Part shown: positions 1 to 12,600 of the stretch, in pieces
Numbering within the stretch: the stretch's first letter is position 1
How the letters are laid out: each line of letters starts with the position of its first letter
Assembly: GCA_015680685.1 (NCBI GenBank)
Contig: MNCI01002813.1
Location: 1,513,296 to 1,577,295 of the forward strand
DNA from: Gnetum montanum
Lineage: Eukaryota > Streptophyta > Gnetopsida > Gnetales > Gnetaceae
Direction: 5' to 3'
Length of the DNA: 64,000 nucleotides
Position numbers and translations under genes: made by a program
Notes under the pieces: generated by a model
Seen by the model: only the letters and a program-made list of their open reading frames with translations
What the model was told of the DNA's origin: nothing
Databases searched by the model: none

Positions 1-1029
1 TTTAGATCTCTTCTCAAATGTCTTGTCAGGACCTATCTATTCCATAAAATGGCCAAAATGTGCCAACACCTTGATGTCACACTATTTTCATTTCTACTTG
101 GTTCATTACTTTTCTATCTAGGCATAATGATTAGAAGTTTATTTTAGTTTTATTGTGAAAAGAATATCATTTTGTCCATGGTAAGAACCTCTTATTATTG
201 AAACTGAGTGGGTGGATGATGTGGTCTCACTGTATATAGAATTAGTCCTTCAATGATTTCATAATATAAGGTTAAATTCATGTTATTGACACTAGTATTA
301 TTTTATTTATTATACATCTATTAGAATATTCAAAAAAATATGTACAAAAAATGATGAAAAGTTGTAGAAAAATAGCAAGAATGGAAAAAAGGAGAAAGAA
401 TTAGAAAATATCAAAGAATAGAAAATGATTAAGAAATGGAAAAAATATCAAAGAATGCAAAAAAAATAGTAAGAAAAGAAAGGGTTCAGTGCCTAAGTAT
501 CTGACTAGACACCCCCACAACTATTATTGAAAATAGTTAATTGGAAGATGGAATCGGTTGAAGCAGATTTGTTATACAAGGGAGAATCCATAGAGAAGTA
601 AGAAAATTTGTAGAATGATTTGATCTATTGAATATTAAACAAAATAAACCTTTTTGGATTATTTTGTGATAAATGTGCATGGCACCTAAGTGGTAGGTTG
701 CATGGATAATGTAGGGTCCCCCCTAAAGATTTTAAAACTTACCTTTTTCAGTTACATGGTTATGATTATAGCAGAATACCTTATCACTAGGCTTAATCGT
801 CATTTTTTGTATTTTAGTGTCATGTATTTTAGAGTATCTTTTATGGACTTCTTTACTCATCAAAGCTATGAGCTAGTTTTCATCTAAAAGGTTAAGATTC
901 ATGAGGCATTCTCTTTAAGCTAAGTTTAAGTTAAGAACAAGTACACTACAAGTGGGTAAGGTTTGTAGCTTTGTTTGGATTGGTAGTGTAGGAAGTTTTC
1001 CATAAACTAGTTCATAGAACAAATATTTA

Positions 1030-1960
1030 ATAGGAATTTTCCATGTGAATCTATATGCCCATAGAACATCATTTAGCTTTGTGCTCTAATCCTTTCCAAA
1101 TTGACTAATAGTTTGAATTAATATTCTTGTGAGTTCCTTGTTGGTTACGTCTGCTTAATCATTTACTTGGGGGTGATATGGTGTAGTTAATTTATGATTG
1201 ACCCCAAGGTGTTGCATTAGCTTTTTGAATTTAGCTTTGATTAAGTGGGTTCAATTATTAGATATCAATACTCTAGGTATTCCAAATCAATTCACCACAT
1301 GTTGTTGGAAAAATTTAGTAGTTGTTGCAACTGTATAATCCTTGACTGTAGCTACTTCTACCCACTTGGTGCAATAATCAACAATTACTATAATATATGA
1401 TTTCCCATTGGACATTGGTGTGATGGGCCTCATAAAATCAATTTTCCAAATATCAAAGGACTCCAATTGTTGTACCCATTATTGTGGACCTTCATTTCTA
1501 GTCGTGAGTCCTCCGTTGCATTGACATCTCTCATAAGATTGGGCAAAGTAGTGTGCATCTCTAAATATGGTAGGCTAGAAGTAGCCTACCATCATCAATT
1601 TGAGTGTTCTTCTACATCTTGCATCATGACCATCACATTTTCCTTCATGTACATCTTGTAAGGCTCTTTGCTAATCTTTCTTAAGAATACATAATCTGAC
1701 TAGCTTGTTAGTATAGATCTTGTAAAGGTTTGCATTGATTTTCATAAATTGTTTAACTTGGTGGAGGAACTAATTCTTTTGTTTCTTGTCCCACTCAATA
1801 GGAAGCTTTTGTATAGTGAGATAGATCGCATAATTAGAAATCCATGACTTCTCTATTGAGATTGTAGCTAGTTTTCTTCTTGTGAATAGATTTTCATTAG
1901 GAAATTAGTCTAATAATGGTTCGTCATTATCTTACAATTCCGATCTAAGTCTAGATAGAT
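1030..1960 (-). pseudogene. E1 integrase remnant
   Basis: Reverse-strand translation shows a Ty3/gypsy integrase core with an IDFM.PITPM.NGK stretch, a VDYCTKW.E block and a TPYHPQ block. The first catalytic Asp is kept. The second sits in an S-N-N context, so Asp has become Asn, and the Glu position reads Asp. In-frame stops interrupt the core. The protein would have joined element cDNA to host DNA; this copy cannot. Confidence 0.8.
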
Positions 1961-2029
1961 GATCAACTATAACATTTTCGATTCCCTTTTCATCCATCTT
2001 GATGATATCAAATTCCTATAATATCACGA

Positions 2030-3490
2030 GCCATCTTATCATCCTTGGACTAACTACTTCTTTGTTCATCAAACATTTGATAGCACTATGATCCATGTAG
2101 ACATAAATGGGATAACTAAGCACATAATTTTTGAATTTTTCAAGTGCATACACCACAACCATAAGCTTCTATTCTATAGTGGTATAATTAGGTTCTGCCC
2201 CAGTGATGCTTCAACTAGTGTAGTGTATGTAATAGGGTTATCTTTAATCATCTAGCTAAGTGAGTACTAGTCCCAGTGCATAGTTTGAAGCATCTATCAT
2301 AATGTGAAAGGGTTTGGACCAATCCAAAGCTCGAAGGATTGGTTTTCTGATTAGTTTCTATTTTAATGTCTTGAATGCCTTCTTACATAGCTCTATCCAT
2401 TGGAATGATGCATCTTTCTTCATGAGTTCTCCTAGCAGTTTTGCAATCTTTGAGAAATTTTCAATAAATCTTCTATAATATCATATTTGGCCAAGAAATG
2501 ATCTGACATCCTTAATGTTTTGTGGCCTTTGAGTGATGTTTTGGATGACTCTGATCTTCTCTAGATCTACTTCTATTCCTTTGAGAGATACTCTATGCCC
2601 CAAAACTAAACAATCTTGAACCATTAAATGGCTTTTCTACCAATTAAGATTTAGATTGGTTTCTACACATCTCTTCAGTACCTTCTCTAAATGGCCCAAG
2701 GCTTGTTTAAAATCTAGAACATATGTGGAGAAGTTATCCATGAAGACTTCAATCCCATTGCCAATTTACTTCTAAAAGATGCTAAGTACAAGTCTTTGAA
2801 ATATGGTATGTGCATTACACAAACCAAAGGGCATCTTCTTGTATGAAAATGTCCTCCATGGACTAGAGAATGTGGTCTTTTCTTGATCTTCTAGTGTAAT
2901 GTGGATTTGATTATACTTACTATAGCCATTAAGGAAATTGTAGTACTAATGTCCTGCAATGGTATCCAAGCCCTGGTCAACAAATGGCAAAGGAAAATGA
3001 TCCTTGAACATTGCTAAACTTAACAATTGAAAGTCGATGTAGATCCTCCACTTGCCATCTTTCTTTACAATGACTAAGGGAATAACCCATTCACTATGAG
3101 ATATAGGATAGATGAACCTTTCCTTTAGCAGTTTCTCCAACTAAAAATTGATAACTTCTTTGAGTTTTGGATTTCGTCTTCTTTGAAGTTGGCAGTGTGG
3201 TTTGACAATTGGATCTATATAGATTTGGTCTTGACAAAAGCATGGATCTATACTAGTTATCTCATCACAAAACCATGCAAATGTAGTGGGCCATTTATTT
3301 ACCACTTCCAATAACTTCCTCTTTTGATCCTTATCAAGATTGGCATTCATAATTATCGATATTTTGTTATTTAGAAAAGCATAATATATTTTGTCTAGCA
3401 AGTCTTTTAGTTCTAAAGGTTCTAGTTTGTACTTTTCTTGTATCTCTAATTGTTCCCATTTGATATCTTCTTCTTGTTGTGATTGCACAT
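2030..3490 (-). pseudogene. E1 reverse transcriptase and RNase H remnant
   Basis: The reverse strand encodes the connection to RT (EPLELKDLL...), the RT fingers (FIYPISHSEWV.PLVIVKKDGKWR) and palm (FKDHFPLPFVDQ, MPFGLCNA). The active-site motif reads FMDN instead of FMDD. RNase H follows, with an IMIDASNYALG stretch and a YMDHSAIKCLMNK stretch. The segments 3141-3488 and 2946-3140 stay open, but stops and frame changes break the rest. The FMDD-type motif in place of YVDD is typical of this plant lineage. Confidence 0.85.
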
Positions 3491-3859
3491 AAGGATGTTT
3501 CTTTCTAAATTATTCTAACTTATCAATTTCTTCAATGTAGGAACTTGTGATACTATTTAATGGTTCCATGCACATATTGGATTTTGTTTCTTTTTCAATG
3601 ATTAGCCACTAGATTCCTTCTTGTCATGTGTCTACTAAATAAAGGCAGTGTTGCACACACATATCCTCCATACATGGATTGCATGATGTATTCGTGTTAT
3701 CTTTCAAAGCCCAAATTTTTGTGCAAAATTGCACCCATTATCATTATATGTAATACATGGAACTTTGCATCTTTGTGTGATTCCAGCTTCATCTTCTTTA
3801 GAGATTTCCAAGGAAAAGTCTCTAATTGCTATCTTAGCATCCACAATGCTAAGTCATGC

Positions 3860-4160
3860 TCTTTCCATAATTATAGGAAATTTTCCTTTATTTTTTTCCA
3901 TATGTATAACTAAGAAATCAACAAGATAAGAATAGCCACTTATGGTGGTGATGACATCTTCCACTGGTTCAAGTGGAATAGCAATTGACTAATTTGCAAG
4001 CCCAAGTCGAACGTTGCCTTTATTTAGTGGAGGAAGATTTTAGACTTTCTACATATCTTATGAAATTAGATTTAGTCCTAACCTAGAATCTAGCAGGGCC
4101 TTGCATGGTGTATGTCTTACTATCTATAGATACACTAAGGAACTTCCAAGGTCTATTCTT
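3860..4160 (-). pseudogene. E1 aspartic protease remnant
   Basis: Near 4085-4115 the reverse strand reads CKALLDSRLGLNLIS, the retropepsin active-site block (normally LLDSG). The Asp-Ser pair is kept but the following Gly has become Arg. Downstream towards 3860 it matches the protease C-terminal blocks of E3 and E4. Inactive by this substitution and by stops. Confidence 0.7.
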
Positions 4161-4639
4161 TTCTTGGGAAGTATGCTTACATTAATCTAGTATGTGACTA
4201 TTTGAGTGAACACAACAGTGGTCAAGTTTTGATACATACAATTTGGAAGTGTAGTATTCCCTTGAGAAGTATGTGTGAATGGGATGGATTTAGATGACAT
4301 TCCTATTCTTTGAATCTTTTCAGGACTTGTCCTAAAAAAAGGACATTTCTAGTCCCTTGGTTCACTTGTGATCACATCCTCTTATGTATTGATTGTCCTG
4401 GTGGCATTCTTTTATTACAATTGTGTTAGTAGCTCTTCTTACATGACTAATGATAGCACTCATGGTAGGAAGTTAGGAATTTGTGGTGAGGAACCAACTA
4501 CTGGTTGAGGCATGTAAGAATTTGGATCCATTAGCAAAGAAGTGGGTTGATGATATTCCAATGGATAATAGTAAGAGGAATTATGGATTAAAGTATTCCC
4601 TGGAGTGATTAGACATTGAATGTAATATCCATAGGGATC

Positions 4640-5495
4640 AAGTTATTTCTATAGATACCACTGTCTTGGTAGTGGCATTCCCCATGCTTGTGGTTATTAC
4701 CACTACTACTGATACTATTCTTGTAGATAAGGATATGCTCCATTTGGATAATATAATAAATGGTAAGGTTTTCATAAGTTACCTTGTGGATAAGATAATC
4801 TTCTAGGCATCTATTTCTTGAAAAATTTTAGGTTAAGTGCATATGCCCTAGACTTCTGTAAGTGGGCCATAACAGGACAACATCCCTTAGCATGTTCATA
4901 TTGGCAAACTTTTCATCCTTCATCATCTTTTAAACTAGAGTTTGTTAATTCTTCAACTACAAAATTTTTTTTCTATTTTTATAGTTTTCTTATTCATTGT
5001 CTCATCTTTTCTTCTTCTCTTTACTTCGATGTAGGACTTGTTCAATCTTCTCTTCTACTATCTTCAATGTTGTTGCAAACTTCTCATCTATAGAATTTCA
5101 CATTTTCTCTACCTTAGTCACAATGTCATTAACTAATTTTTAGATCAATATGATCTTCTACTAGATCATATCTTCCAAAGCTTTTTTTATTGTCTTTCTC
5201 ATATTCTTAAATCCATTTTCCTAATGGTAGGATCTCTATTATATTCCTCAAGTAATTCTCTTTTCCTTAACTCTCCTTCTTTTACCACATAGTCTATTAG
5301 TCCTTGAATTTAATTACCTATCATTTCTACTACCCTGCCTTAGGCGTATACTCCAAGGGTTTCTCTTGTTTTACTTCTTAGCTCATCAACAATGTATCAT
5401 AGTTGCTCCCTTTGAGAAAATCTATGACCTAGGCATCTATGTAATAATGAATAGTATTTGTCCATTACTACATCAATGGATTCAAGTATCCTTTG
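4640..5495 (-). pseudogene. E1 gag C-terminal part
   Basis: The reverse strand matches the gag C-terminal half of E3 and E4: the Pro/Gln/Tyr-rich spacer and the degenerate zinc-knuckle region around 4846-4890 with its CCP...LQ context. The match ends abruptly at 5495 and continues, in register with E4, at 18698. The gag was therefore cut in two by E2. Confidence 0.75.
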
Positions 5496-6353
5496 CGATG
5501 AATCAAAGTTATGTCACATTAACGAGCCCCCATTAACATGGCCTCATCAACAGGGCCCCATCGACGTAGCTCTTCAATAAAGTCTACAAATATATGTTCA
5601 ATAGCCATGTTTATAGGATGTCTTGTAATAGTTGTAGCAAAGCTCTTGTAGTTTTGTCATTTAAGAGTTAGAATATTTCTCTCTAAGTGCCCATAGTAGG
5701 AGTCAGAAAGTGCATGGATCTTTATCCAAGCATTGTTTTACTTGAACACATTAGTGTGAATGACAATAAAGACAAGCCTTTTGATCAAACCCTGTAGCAC
5801 TTAGAATAGATCAATCATTCATTTATGCATTTATTATTTATATTAATTATGCAATTAATTAAGCTAAATTAGATTTCGAGTGATTAGTTAATTAACTAAG
5901 CTAAATAGATTAAACACATAAGTATGACCACTTCGAGTGTAAACATGTATTCACTTGGTAATCCCAGCAGTGTTATTACTTGGTTCTTCCCAATAGTGGA
6001 TCCTTGGGTTTAAGACATGTATAAAAAGTGCGATCAGATGCTTATGTTAGGACTAGTTAGAGATTAGTTAATTAGTTAAATTAAATTAGTTATTAAATTA
6101 CTTCATTACACTATTTTAAGCACCAAGAACATAAAACATAAAATAATAAAAATCATATGCCTCAATTACACTTAATCATACCTTATGCATCACAAGTATA
6201 ATTGAGAAGACAACGAATTAATATTACGGAAAATTTCACTTCCTAGAAGACTAGTGTACCAAAAGACATAGAGGCCACATAATCTAACCAAATTGTGCAT
6301 GAATGCTTCATGGGATGTATGGTTGGTCATAGATATACCTCAACTACTCATCA
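5496..6353 (+). repeat. E2 5' LTR
   Basis: Starts CGATGAATC (the usual TG has become CG) and ends CTCATCA just before the primer binding site. It matches the 3' LTR along its length. It lacks about 50 bp of the 5' (U3) head present in the 3' copy, and its TATA region is mutated to CTACAAATATA. Confidence 0.85.
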
Positions 6354-6354
6354 T

Positions 6355-6372
6355 TGGTATCATTTTCTAAGA
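6355..6372 (+). other. E2 primer binding site (tRNA-Asp type)
   Basis: The 18 bases after the LTR (one base spacer) read TGGTATCATTTTCTAAGA, a decayed form of TGGCGCCGTTGCCGGGGA, which is complementary to the 3' end of plant tRNA-Asp. The better-preserved copies in E3 and E5 support the assignment. Confidence 0.7.
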
Positions 6373-6507
6373 CTCTTTTTGTTTGAAACATGTGCTATCT
6401 AGGTTTAGTGAACATCATTAACATCATTGAATGAACCTTAAGGTCAAAATCATTCTCACAAATAACATAATCACATAAGCATACTGATATTTTATTTGTA
6501 TTGCAAA

Positions 6508-8330
6508 ATGTCTTCTTCTCACAAGCATGATGATACTAAAGTGCCAATCCTTAAAGAATACAAGGTGGTATATACTCATCTAGATGAGTATGTACCTAAC
6601 TTCACCTTCATCCTTCATTAGGATGAACAACTGTGATGGCATGATATAGAAGGAAATATTGTAATGCCTCCTAATTGATCTATGCCCATTATGCTACTTC
6701 AAACTCTTAGGAAGTTGGACATCCAAGATCTTCAAGAGGAGTACATTGTGCATGACTACAATTATGGAGACTACCATCCCATTGAAACACAACATAGGAA
6801 AGATCAACATCAAGAGAAGCACCATGAGTTTGTGAAGTGGAAATGGCTCACCAATCCTTTGTTCCTGCTTAACCAAGATGTGAGGACCCTCCCTCTCAAG
6901 GCTCTCAACATGAAATTTCTCCATCCCTTGTTACTAGTGATGGGGGATGTGCCGCTGAATCTACATTCCACTATCAATAATCTAGGTTCAAGTAAAGATG
7001 GTAGTTAAGGGAGGTACTTGGATATGCATCAAGAGGATAAGAAAATTGATGAACATGGCCATGAAAACTAAAGGGGAATTGGTAGATACCATGGTGGTGG
7101 CAATCCTCCTCCCTCTTTACCCTATTCATTTGCATCTTTTTTTTCCTCTTCTAGTTTCAAAAACTATCATAGAAGAACAATCATTATGAAGTGAACAACT
7201 GAATAATAATGATGATTGTTAGACCCACAAAGATTAAAGGGGTGTCAAAGGACATCATCAATGTCATCAAAATAATGATGATGATGAGCCTTTTTTGGCA
7301 ACTCAAAGCATGCTAAATATTGCAAAGGCCATAAAAATTCCAACCAAGCATGTGAAAGATAGTTAGATTAGATGACTTAATATGAACAATATTCCCAAAT
7401 TTGAGGGGGAATATAATTTTGATCCACATACACATCTTCAAGATTTTCACAATGCTTGTGCCTTACAAAATATTAAAAATGATTGGCAAAAATTAAAGCT
7501 ATTTCCCAGAATACTCATCAAGGAAGGAGAAAGTTGGTACCAATCCTTTGAGCCAGAATCTATCCATGAGTGGAGTATAATGCTTGAGCTATTTAATGAT
7601 AAGTATCAGACATACTCAAGAGTGTCTAATCTAAGAAGGTAGACCCAGTGATAGAAGCAAAAAAACCATGAACCCTTGGACACCACCATCAGTAGATACT
7701 ATTCCCTCATACACTGATGCCCTGCAATGGCTATTCTTAGTGAGAACAACTTTGCTATATCATAGATGGACGTAGACCAAAAACAAGGAGAACTCTTAGG
7801 GTTCATGCCCAAGGGAGACTAACAAAACTTAGAGCCTATCATATTCAAAGGCTAATTGAGTAGGTAGCAAAAGAAGAAGGAGAGTTGAGGAAATGTGAAA
7901 GTGTAGAGAAATATAATAGGGATCCTTCCATCAGAAAAAGGAAAGTTCAATTTTGTGAGACCAAGAAAGAATCATCACTTGATGAGGTGGTAAATAGAAA
8001 GACCTCATTGATCCAAAAATCTATATTTGAAATTTCAACTAAGGTGGATAAAATGTGGAATTCACTAGATGAAAAATTCCAAATTTCTCTAAAAATCATT
8101 GAATAATTAACAAAACAAAGTAGTGATTGCAACCATAGGAGGCGAAAAGAAGTTATACATGCCTACCAAATGGGTAAGGGCAAGATTGCTATAGTAGATA
8201 AAGTTGTGAAAACTGAATCAAATGATGATGGTGGGTGTGACAACTACCAATAAAAACATCCTAAGGGATGTTGCCCCATTTTTTCATACTTACAAGAATC
8301 TAGAATCTATGCTCTAAATCCATAACTAGC
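6508..8330 (+). pseudogene. E2 gag remnant
   Basis: Begins with ATG at 6508 (MSSSHKHDD...), as in E3 and E4. An N-terminal block (THLDEYVPNFTFILH.DEQL.WHD.EGNI) is followed by a charged variable stretch. The retrotransposon gag core starts at about 7382 (NNIPKFEGEYNFDPHTHLQ). The degenerate zinc knuckle lies near 8234-8275, where the second Cys has become Tyr. Several in-frame stops and frameshifts are present. Gag would form the virus-like particle; this copy cannot be translated through. Confidence 0.8.
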
Positions 8331-8979
8331 AAAAAGGAAAATACCCAAAAGGTTGCCTTATCCTCAAGGCAATTCTAAGTAGTTCCATCAACAACAACAA
8401 TATTATCCAAGTGGAACTCCACCACAATCATATGAGCAATACCAATAGTGGCACCAACCACAATCATGGGGGATGTCACCACCAAGGCAGCAGTACCCTT
8501 ATAGGCAACTAGATCTATATGGGTATTACATTCAGCAACCCCTACCTCCATGTGACTCTTCCAATCATGTTTCTTCTTTCCAACATCACTACCACCCTCT
8601 CGTATATTATAGAGCTCATTCTCCACACTTTAGGAGGGATGCCACATTTTATCCTTATCCTCCTCTTATTTCTACACTTGTTCCTCCACCCTAAATGCAA
8701 CTACTGCCTACTCCATCCATGCAATGTGAACTTTCAACTCAACCGTAGCAAAACAACACTACCAATGTCATTAATATACAACTAGTTCATCAATCAAGGG
8801 GTTTGGAATCTCATGCTAATAAAATATTATTCTTCCAAATCAAAAACTTTACTAAGTCTCATAGACTCAGGTGACTAGTCACCCTACTCCTCCTTCATCC
8901 TCTGCAAACTATTCCATTGAGTCCCCTTCAAACCAAACTCTACTCAAAATCCATACTGTTACACCTACCCATGTTGTGT

Positions 8980-9470
8980 TTGATTGGATCCAGACTGGCA
9001 ACCTTCCTAGGAAATTAGCTAATCCTAGGAGTCCCCTTATCTATTTACAAATTGCTGGAAACAAATCATGTAAGGCTCTTCTTAATTCAGGTTTTGATAT
9101 GAACTTGATTTCTCATGAGATATATACTTCCTAAAACCTACCACCTCTCAAAAAGAGCAATATTAGATTGGAATTGCCATACCATTCCATCACTATTCTA
9201 TTAGGACTGGTCGAAGACATTATGACCACTATTTTTGGATGGTCTTATCCTATCGATTTCCTAGTAATCAAGGTTGAGAACTATAAGGTGCACTTCCCAA
9301 TCATTATGGGAAGGGCATGGTTAAGCACTTCTGATGTAAGAATTAGCATTAGAGATATTTCCCTAAAGATATCTAAAGATAATGAATTTGGAAGGATTAA
9401 AAAGCAACAAGTTCCATGCATCATGTACAATAATATAGGGTGCAATCATGTGCAAAAACTTTGGTCCATG
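8980..9470 (+). pseudogene. E2 aspartic protease remnant
   Basis: The stretch CKALLNSGFDMNLISHEIY is the retropepsin active-site block with the catalytic Asp changed to Asn (GAT to AAT). A second open piece (9168-9476) carries the VEDIMTTIFGWSYPIDFLVI and IIMGRAWLST blocks shared with E3 and E4. A stop lies between the two. The Asp-to-Asn change alone would abolish activity. Confidence 0.75.
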
Positions 9471-9739
9471 AAATAAGCATCTATTTCCACATGTTAGCAG
9501 TGTGCACATGAGGTAGATATTCAAAGGTGTCTATATGTAGTAGCCACAAAATAAGAAGGCACCCAGTGACTAACCGCTAATTATGACAATAGCACAATGT
9601 GCATGGAACCTACTGAGAGTTTAACATGTGCTTATGTCATAGGCATGGATGAACTAAAGCAAGTTCATTACCAACTCTATAATGATGAAAACACTAATAC
9701 CAATTGGGAAAATTTGGAGATCCCTAAGAATTTTAAATA

Positions 9740-11130
9740 AGAGCCCCTAGAGTTGAAAACTCTACTTGTTAGCCTAGAATGTGCATTCTTAAAAAATGGT
9801 AAGCTAGTTATACTTAATGCTAAACTTGCTCCTAAGCAGAAAGCAAAACTATTGAAAGCGATCAACAAATGGCCACTAGTCTTTACTTGGTCATACCCTA
9901 AACTCATTAGAATTGATCCATGGATATTCCAACATCACATTTACATTGATCTATCCATGAAGCCAAGGAGGCAACCACAACAATGGTTGAACCCAAAATT
10001 AAAGCAAATTGTCAAAGAGGAGATTGAGCAACTCCTTAAGGCAAGATTAATTTACCCCATTTCAAATAATGAGTGGGTTAGCCCACTCATGATAGTGCCA
10101 AAGAGAGGTGGCAAATGGTAGGTTTGCATTAACTTCAGGCTATTAAACATGGCAACATTCAAAGATCATTTTTCATTGTCATTCATTGATAAAGTGTTGG
10201 ACACCATATCTAGGCATTGCTATTACAGTTTTCTAGATGGTTATAGTTGCTATAATCAAATCTAGATTACACCCAAAAGATTAGGCCAAAAAAACATTGA
10301 CAAGTTCTTAGGGGCCTTTACATGTTTCAAGATGCCTTTTGGTCTCTGCAATGCTCCTGCCACTTTCCAATGTCTGGTATTAAGTATCTTTCAATAGCAA
10401 ATATGTAGCTAAGTGGAAGTCTTCATGGATGACTTCTCCACTTATGGCGCTACATTCAAGCAAGCCTTGGACCACCTCAAGCAAGTACTAAAAAGATGTG
10501 TGGAAACAAATTTGTAGCTTAATTGGCAAAAGAGCCATCTCATGCTCCAAGAAGGCATTGTACTGGGGCACCAAATTTTGCAGGAAGAAATTGAGGTACA
10601 CCTCCAAAATATAAGGGTCATCCAAAGAATCACTCATCAACCAAAAACCATCAAAGATGTTCGATCATTCCTTGGACACACTAGTTACTATTGGCAACTC
10701 ATAGAGAATTTCTCTAAGATCATGAAACTGTTGGTTGAGCTGACAAAGAAAGATGTTTCCTTCATTTGGAACAAGGAATGTGAAAATGCATTCCAGAGCC
10801 TCAAACAGAAGTTCATAGAGACTCCAATTCTACAAGCACTTGAATGATCTAGAACATTTTATATCATGATAGATGCATCTAACTACATCCTAGGAGTTGT
10901 ACTTACCTAGTTGGATAATCAAAAATGTCCAAATTACATCCACTACATAAGTCAAAGCATTGTGGATGCACAACTAAATTACACCACCACGAAAAAAGAA
11001 CTGATGACAATGGTATATGCTCTAGAAAAGTTCAAGCACTATGTGCTTGGATATAAAGTGTTTGTGCACACTGATCACAGTGCCATCTACTTCCTCATGA
11101 ACAAGTCAACAATGAGCCCCTAAGTTATAC
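9740..11130 (+). pseudogene. E2 reverse transcriptase and RNase H remnant
   Basis: The fingers (LIYPISNNEWVSPLMIVPK) and palm (MPFGLCNAPATFQ) are followed by an intact FMDD active-site motif at 10422-10433, the only intact plus-strand copy in the window. The connection and RNase H regions lie at 10542-11123, with an IMIDASNYILG stretch and a VHTDHSAIYFLMNK stretch. Stops interrupt the palm near 10120, 10265 and 10400, so no full enzyme can be made. Confidence 0.85.
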
Positions 11131-11349
11131 AATGACTAGTAATCTTGCATGAATTTGATCTTACAATGATAGATCAAAAAGGGACTAAGAATTTGGTCAC
11201 CAATCATTTGTCTCGGTTACGATGGGATAAGAAAGAGGAGGATAGCCCATTATTTGATCTTTTTCTTAATGAACTCCTCTTTTCTACTCCAATAAATGAA
11301 CAAATTCCCACATAACCAAAATGATATGACAGCATCCTCACTCATCTTT

Positions 11350-12600
11350 CTCACTTAGAAGATGCCACAAGATTTGAACCATAGAAAGAAACAATAGTTT
11401 CTTCATCAAGCTAAGCAATTCATGGAAATCAACAAATACCTTTACAATGTGTGTGTTGATGGCCTGGTTCATTGATGCATACCTAATGAAAATCAATTGC
11501 ACATTCTCTAGGATGCTCATGAAGGCCCTTCCAAATGCCACTATGCAGGAAGAAGCACAACCATAAAAATTTTGATGGCAAGATACTATTGGTGCATAAT
11601 TTTCATGGATGCCCACCAATTTGTCTGATCGTGTGAATGTTGTCAACAAGATGGTGGTATGACCACACGAATGGAGGATCCTCAGCAATGATTAAACCAC
11701 TAAAATCATTTGACATATGGGGCATATATTTCATGGGTCCTATCACACCTATGTTTAACAGAAAGAAATATATAATTTTCATCATTGACTACTATACCAA
11801 ATGGACAGAAGTAGAGGTCGTCATTAATTGTACATCATCCACTACTACTTAATTTGTACAAAAAAATGTTGTGAATAGGTTTGGGGAGCCATGTGCATCA
11901 ATTTTTAACAACAAAACCCATTTTATAGGTGTCACTTTTCAAAAAATCATGCAACATTGGGGGGTTGAACGTAAATTAAGAATGCCCTACTACCCCCAAG
12001 CCAACAATCAAGCAAGAGTGATTAACAAGAAGATCACAAAGACTCTAACAAAAACTATTAGGAAATATAGGAGAGACTAGAGTACAAAACTCAATGGTGC
12101 CCTTTATGCCTACTGATCAACATGAAAACTCTCTATTGGTTACTCTCCCTACAAGCTAGTGTACAAAAAACTTCCAACGCTTCTAATTCAATCCAAGCTC
12201 TGTACACTCTCAATAGCCTGTGACCTAGATCTTGACCTAAGTTTGGAACAAAAATAAAAATTGATCAACCTCAATGTGCTAGATGAAAATCGATTAGTAG
12301 CCATGTCATTGAATGAAGTGTACAAGGTATTCAACAAACAACATGATCTTAGAATATAGAAAGTAAAATTTCAATAGAGAGATAAGGTTATCTATTGGAA
12401 TCCCACACAAATACTACAAAACACCAAATTCCAAACATTGTGGGAGGGGCCTTATATAATTGATGAAACCTTTCCTTCTTGGGTCATGATCATATACAAA
12501 CTTGAAAGCCCAAACAAAAAGTAGTTGGTCAACATCCAAAAAACAAAGCCTTTCCACGAGCCAAAGCAAGCTAGTGCAACAAATACCTCAATGGATGGGT
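11350..12600 (+). pseudogene. E2 integrase remnant
   Basis: Integrase zinc-binding and core regions are recognisable: WGIYFMGPITPM, then IDYYTKWTEVEVV, then FNNKTHF and MPYYPQAN. In the catalytic triad the first Asp has become Tyr, the second Asp Asn and the Glu position Arg, so all three residues are gone. Stops split the core between 11637-11852 and 11871-12080. The C-terminal part (YKLVY, then the LVNIQ.TKPFHEPK block) runs to about 12600. Confidence 0.8.

Larger units (their letters stand above)
1..5495 (-). mobile_element. E1, Athila-like Ty3/gypsy element, pol and 3' part
   Basis: This is the 3' portion of a minus-strand Ty3/gypsy element. Read right to left it carries gag C-terminus, protease, RT, RNase H, integrase and an A/T-rich 3' tail. 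The order PR-RT-RH-IN and the FMDN version of the RT active site fit the Athila lineage. The 5' portion of the same element resumes at 18698, because E2 inserted at 5495/5496. The 3' LTR is off the left edge. Bases 180-510 resemble the tails of E4 and E5. Bases 1-180 do not match those tails and could be another insertion or a diverged stretch. Many stop codons and frameshifts show it is dead. Confidence 0.85.

Noticed and set aside
1-170. Possible Copia-type RT fragment (LLFYLGI-like)
   Set aside because: The match is too short and weak to support.
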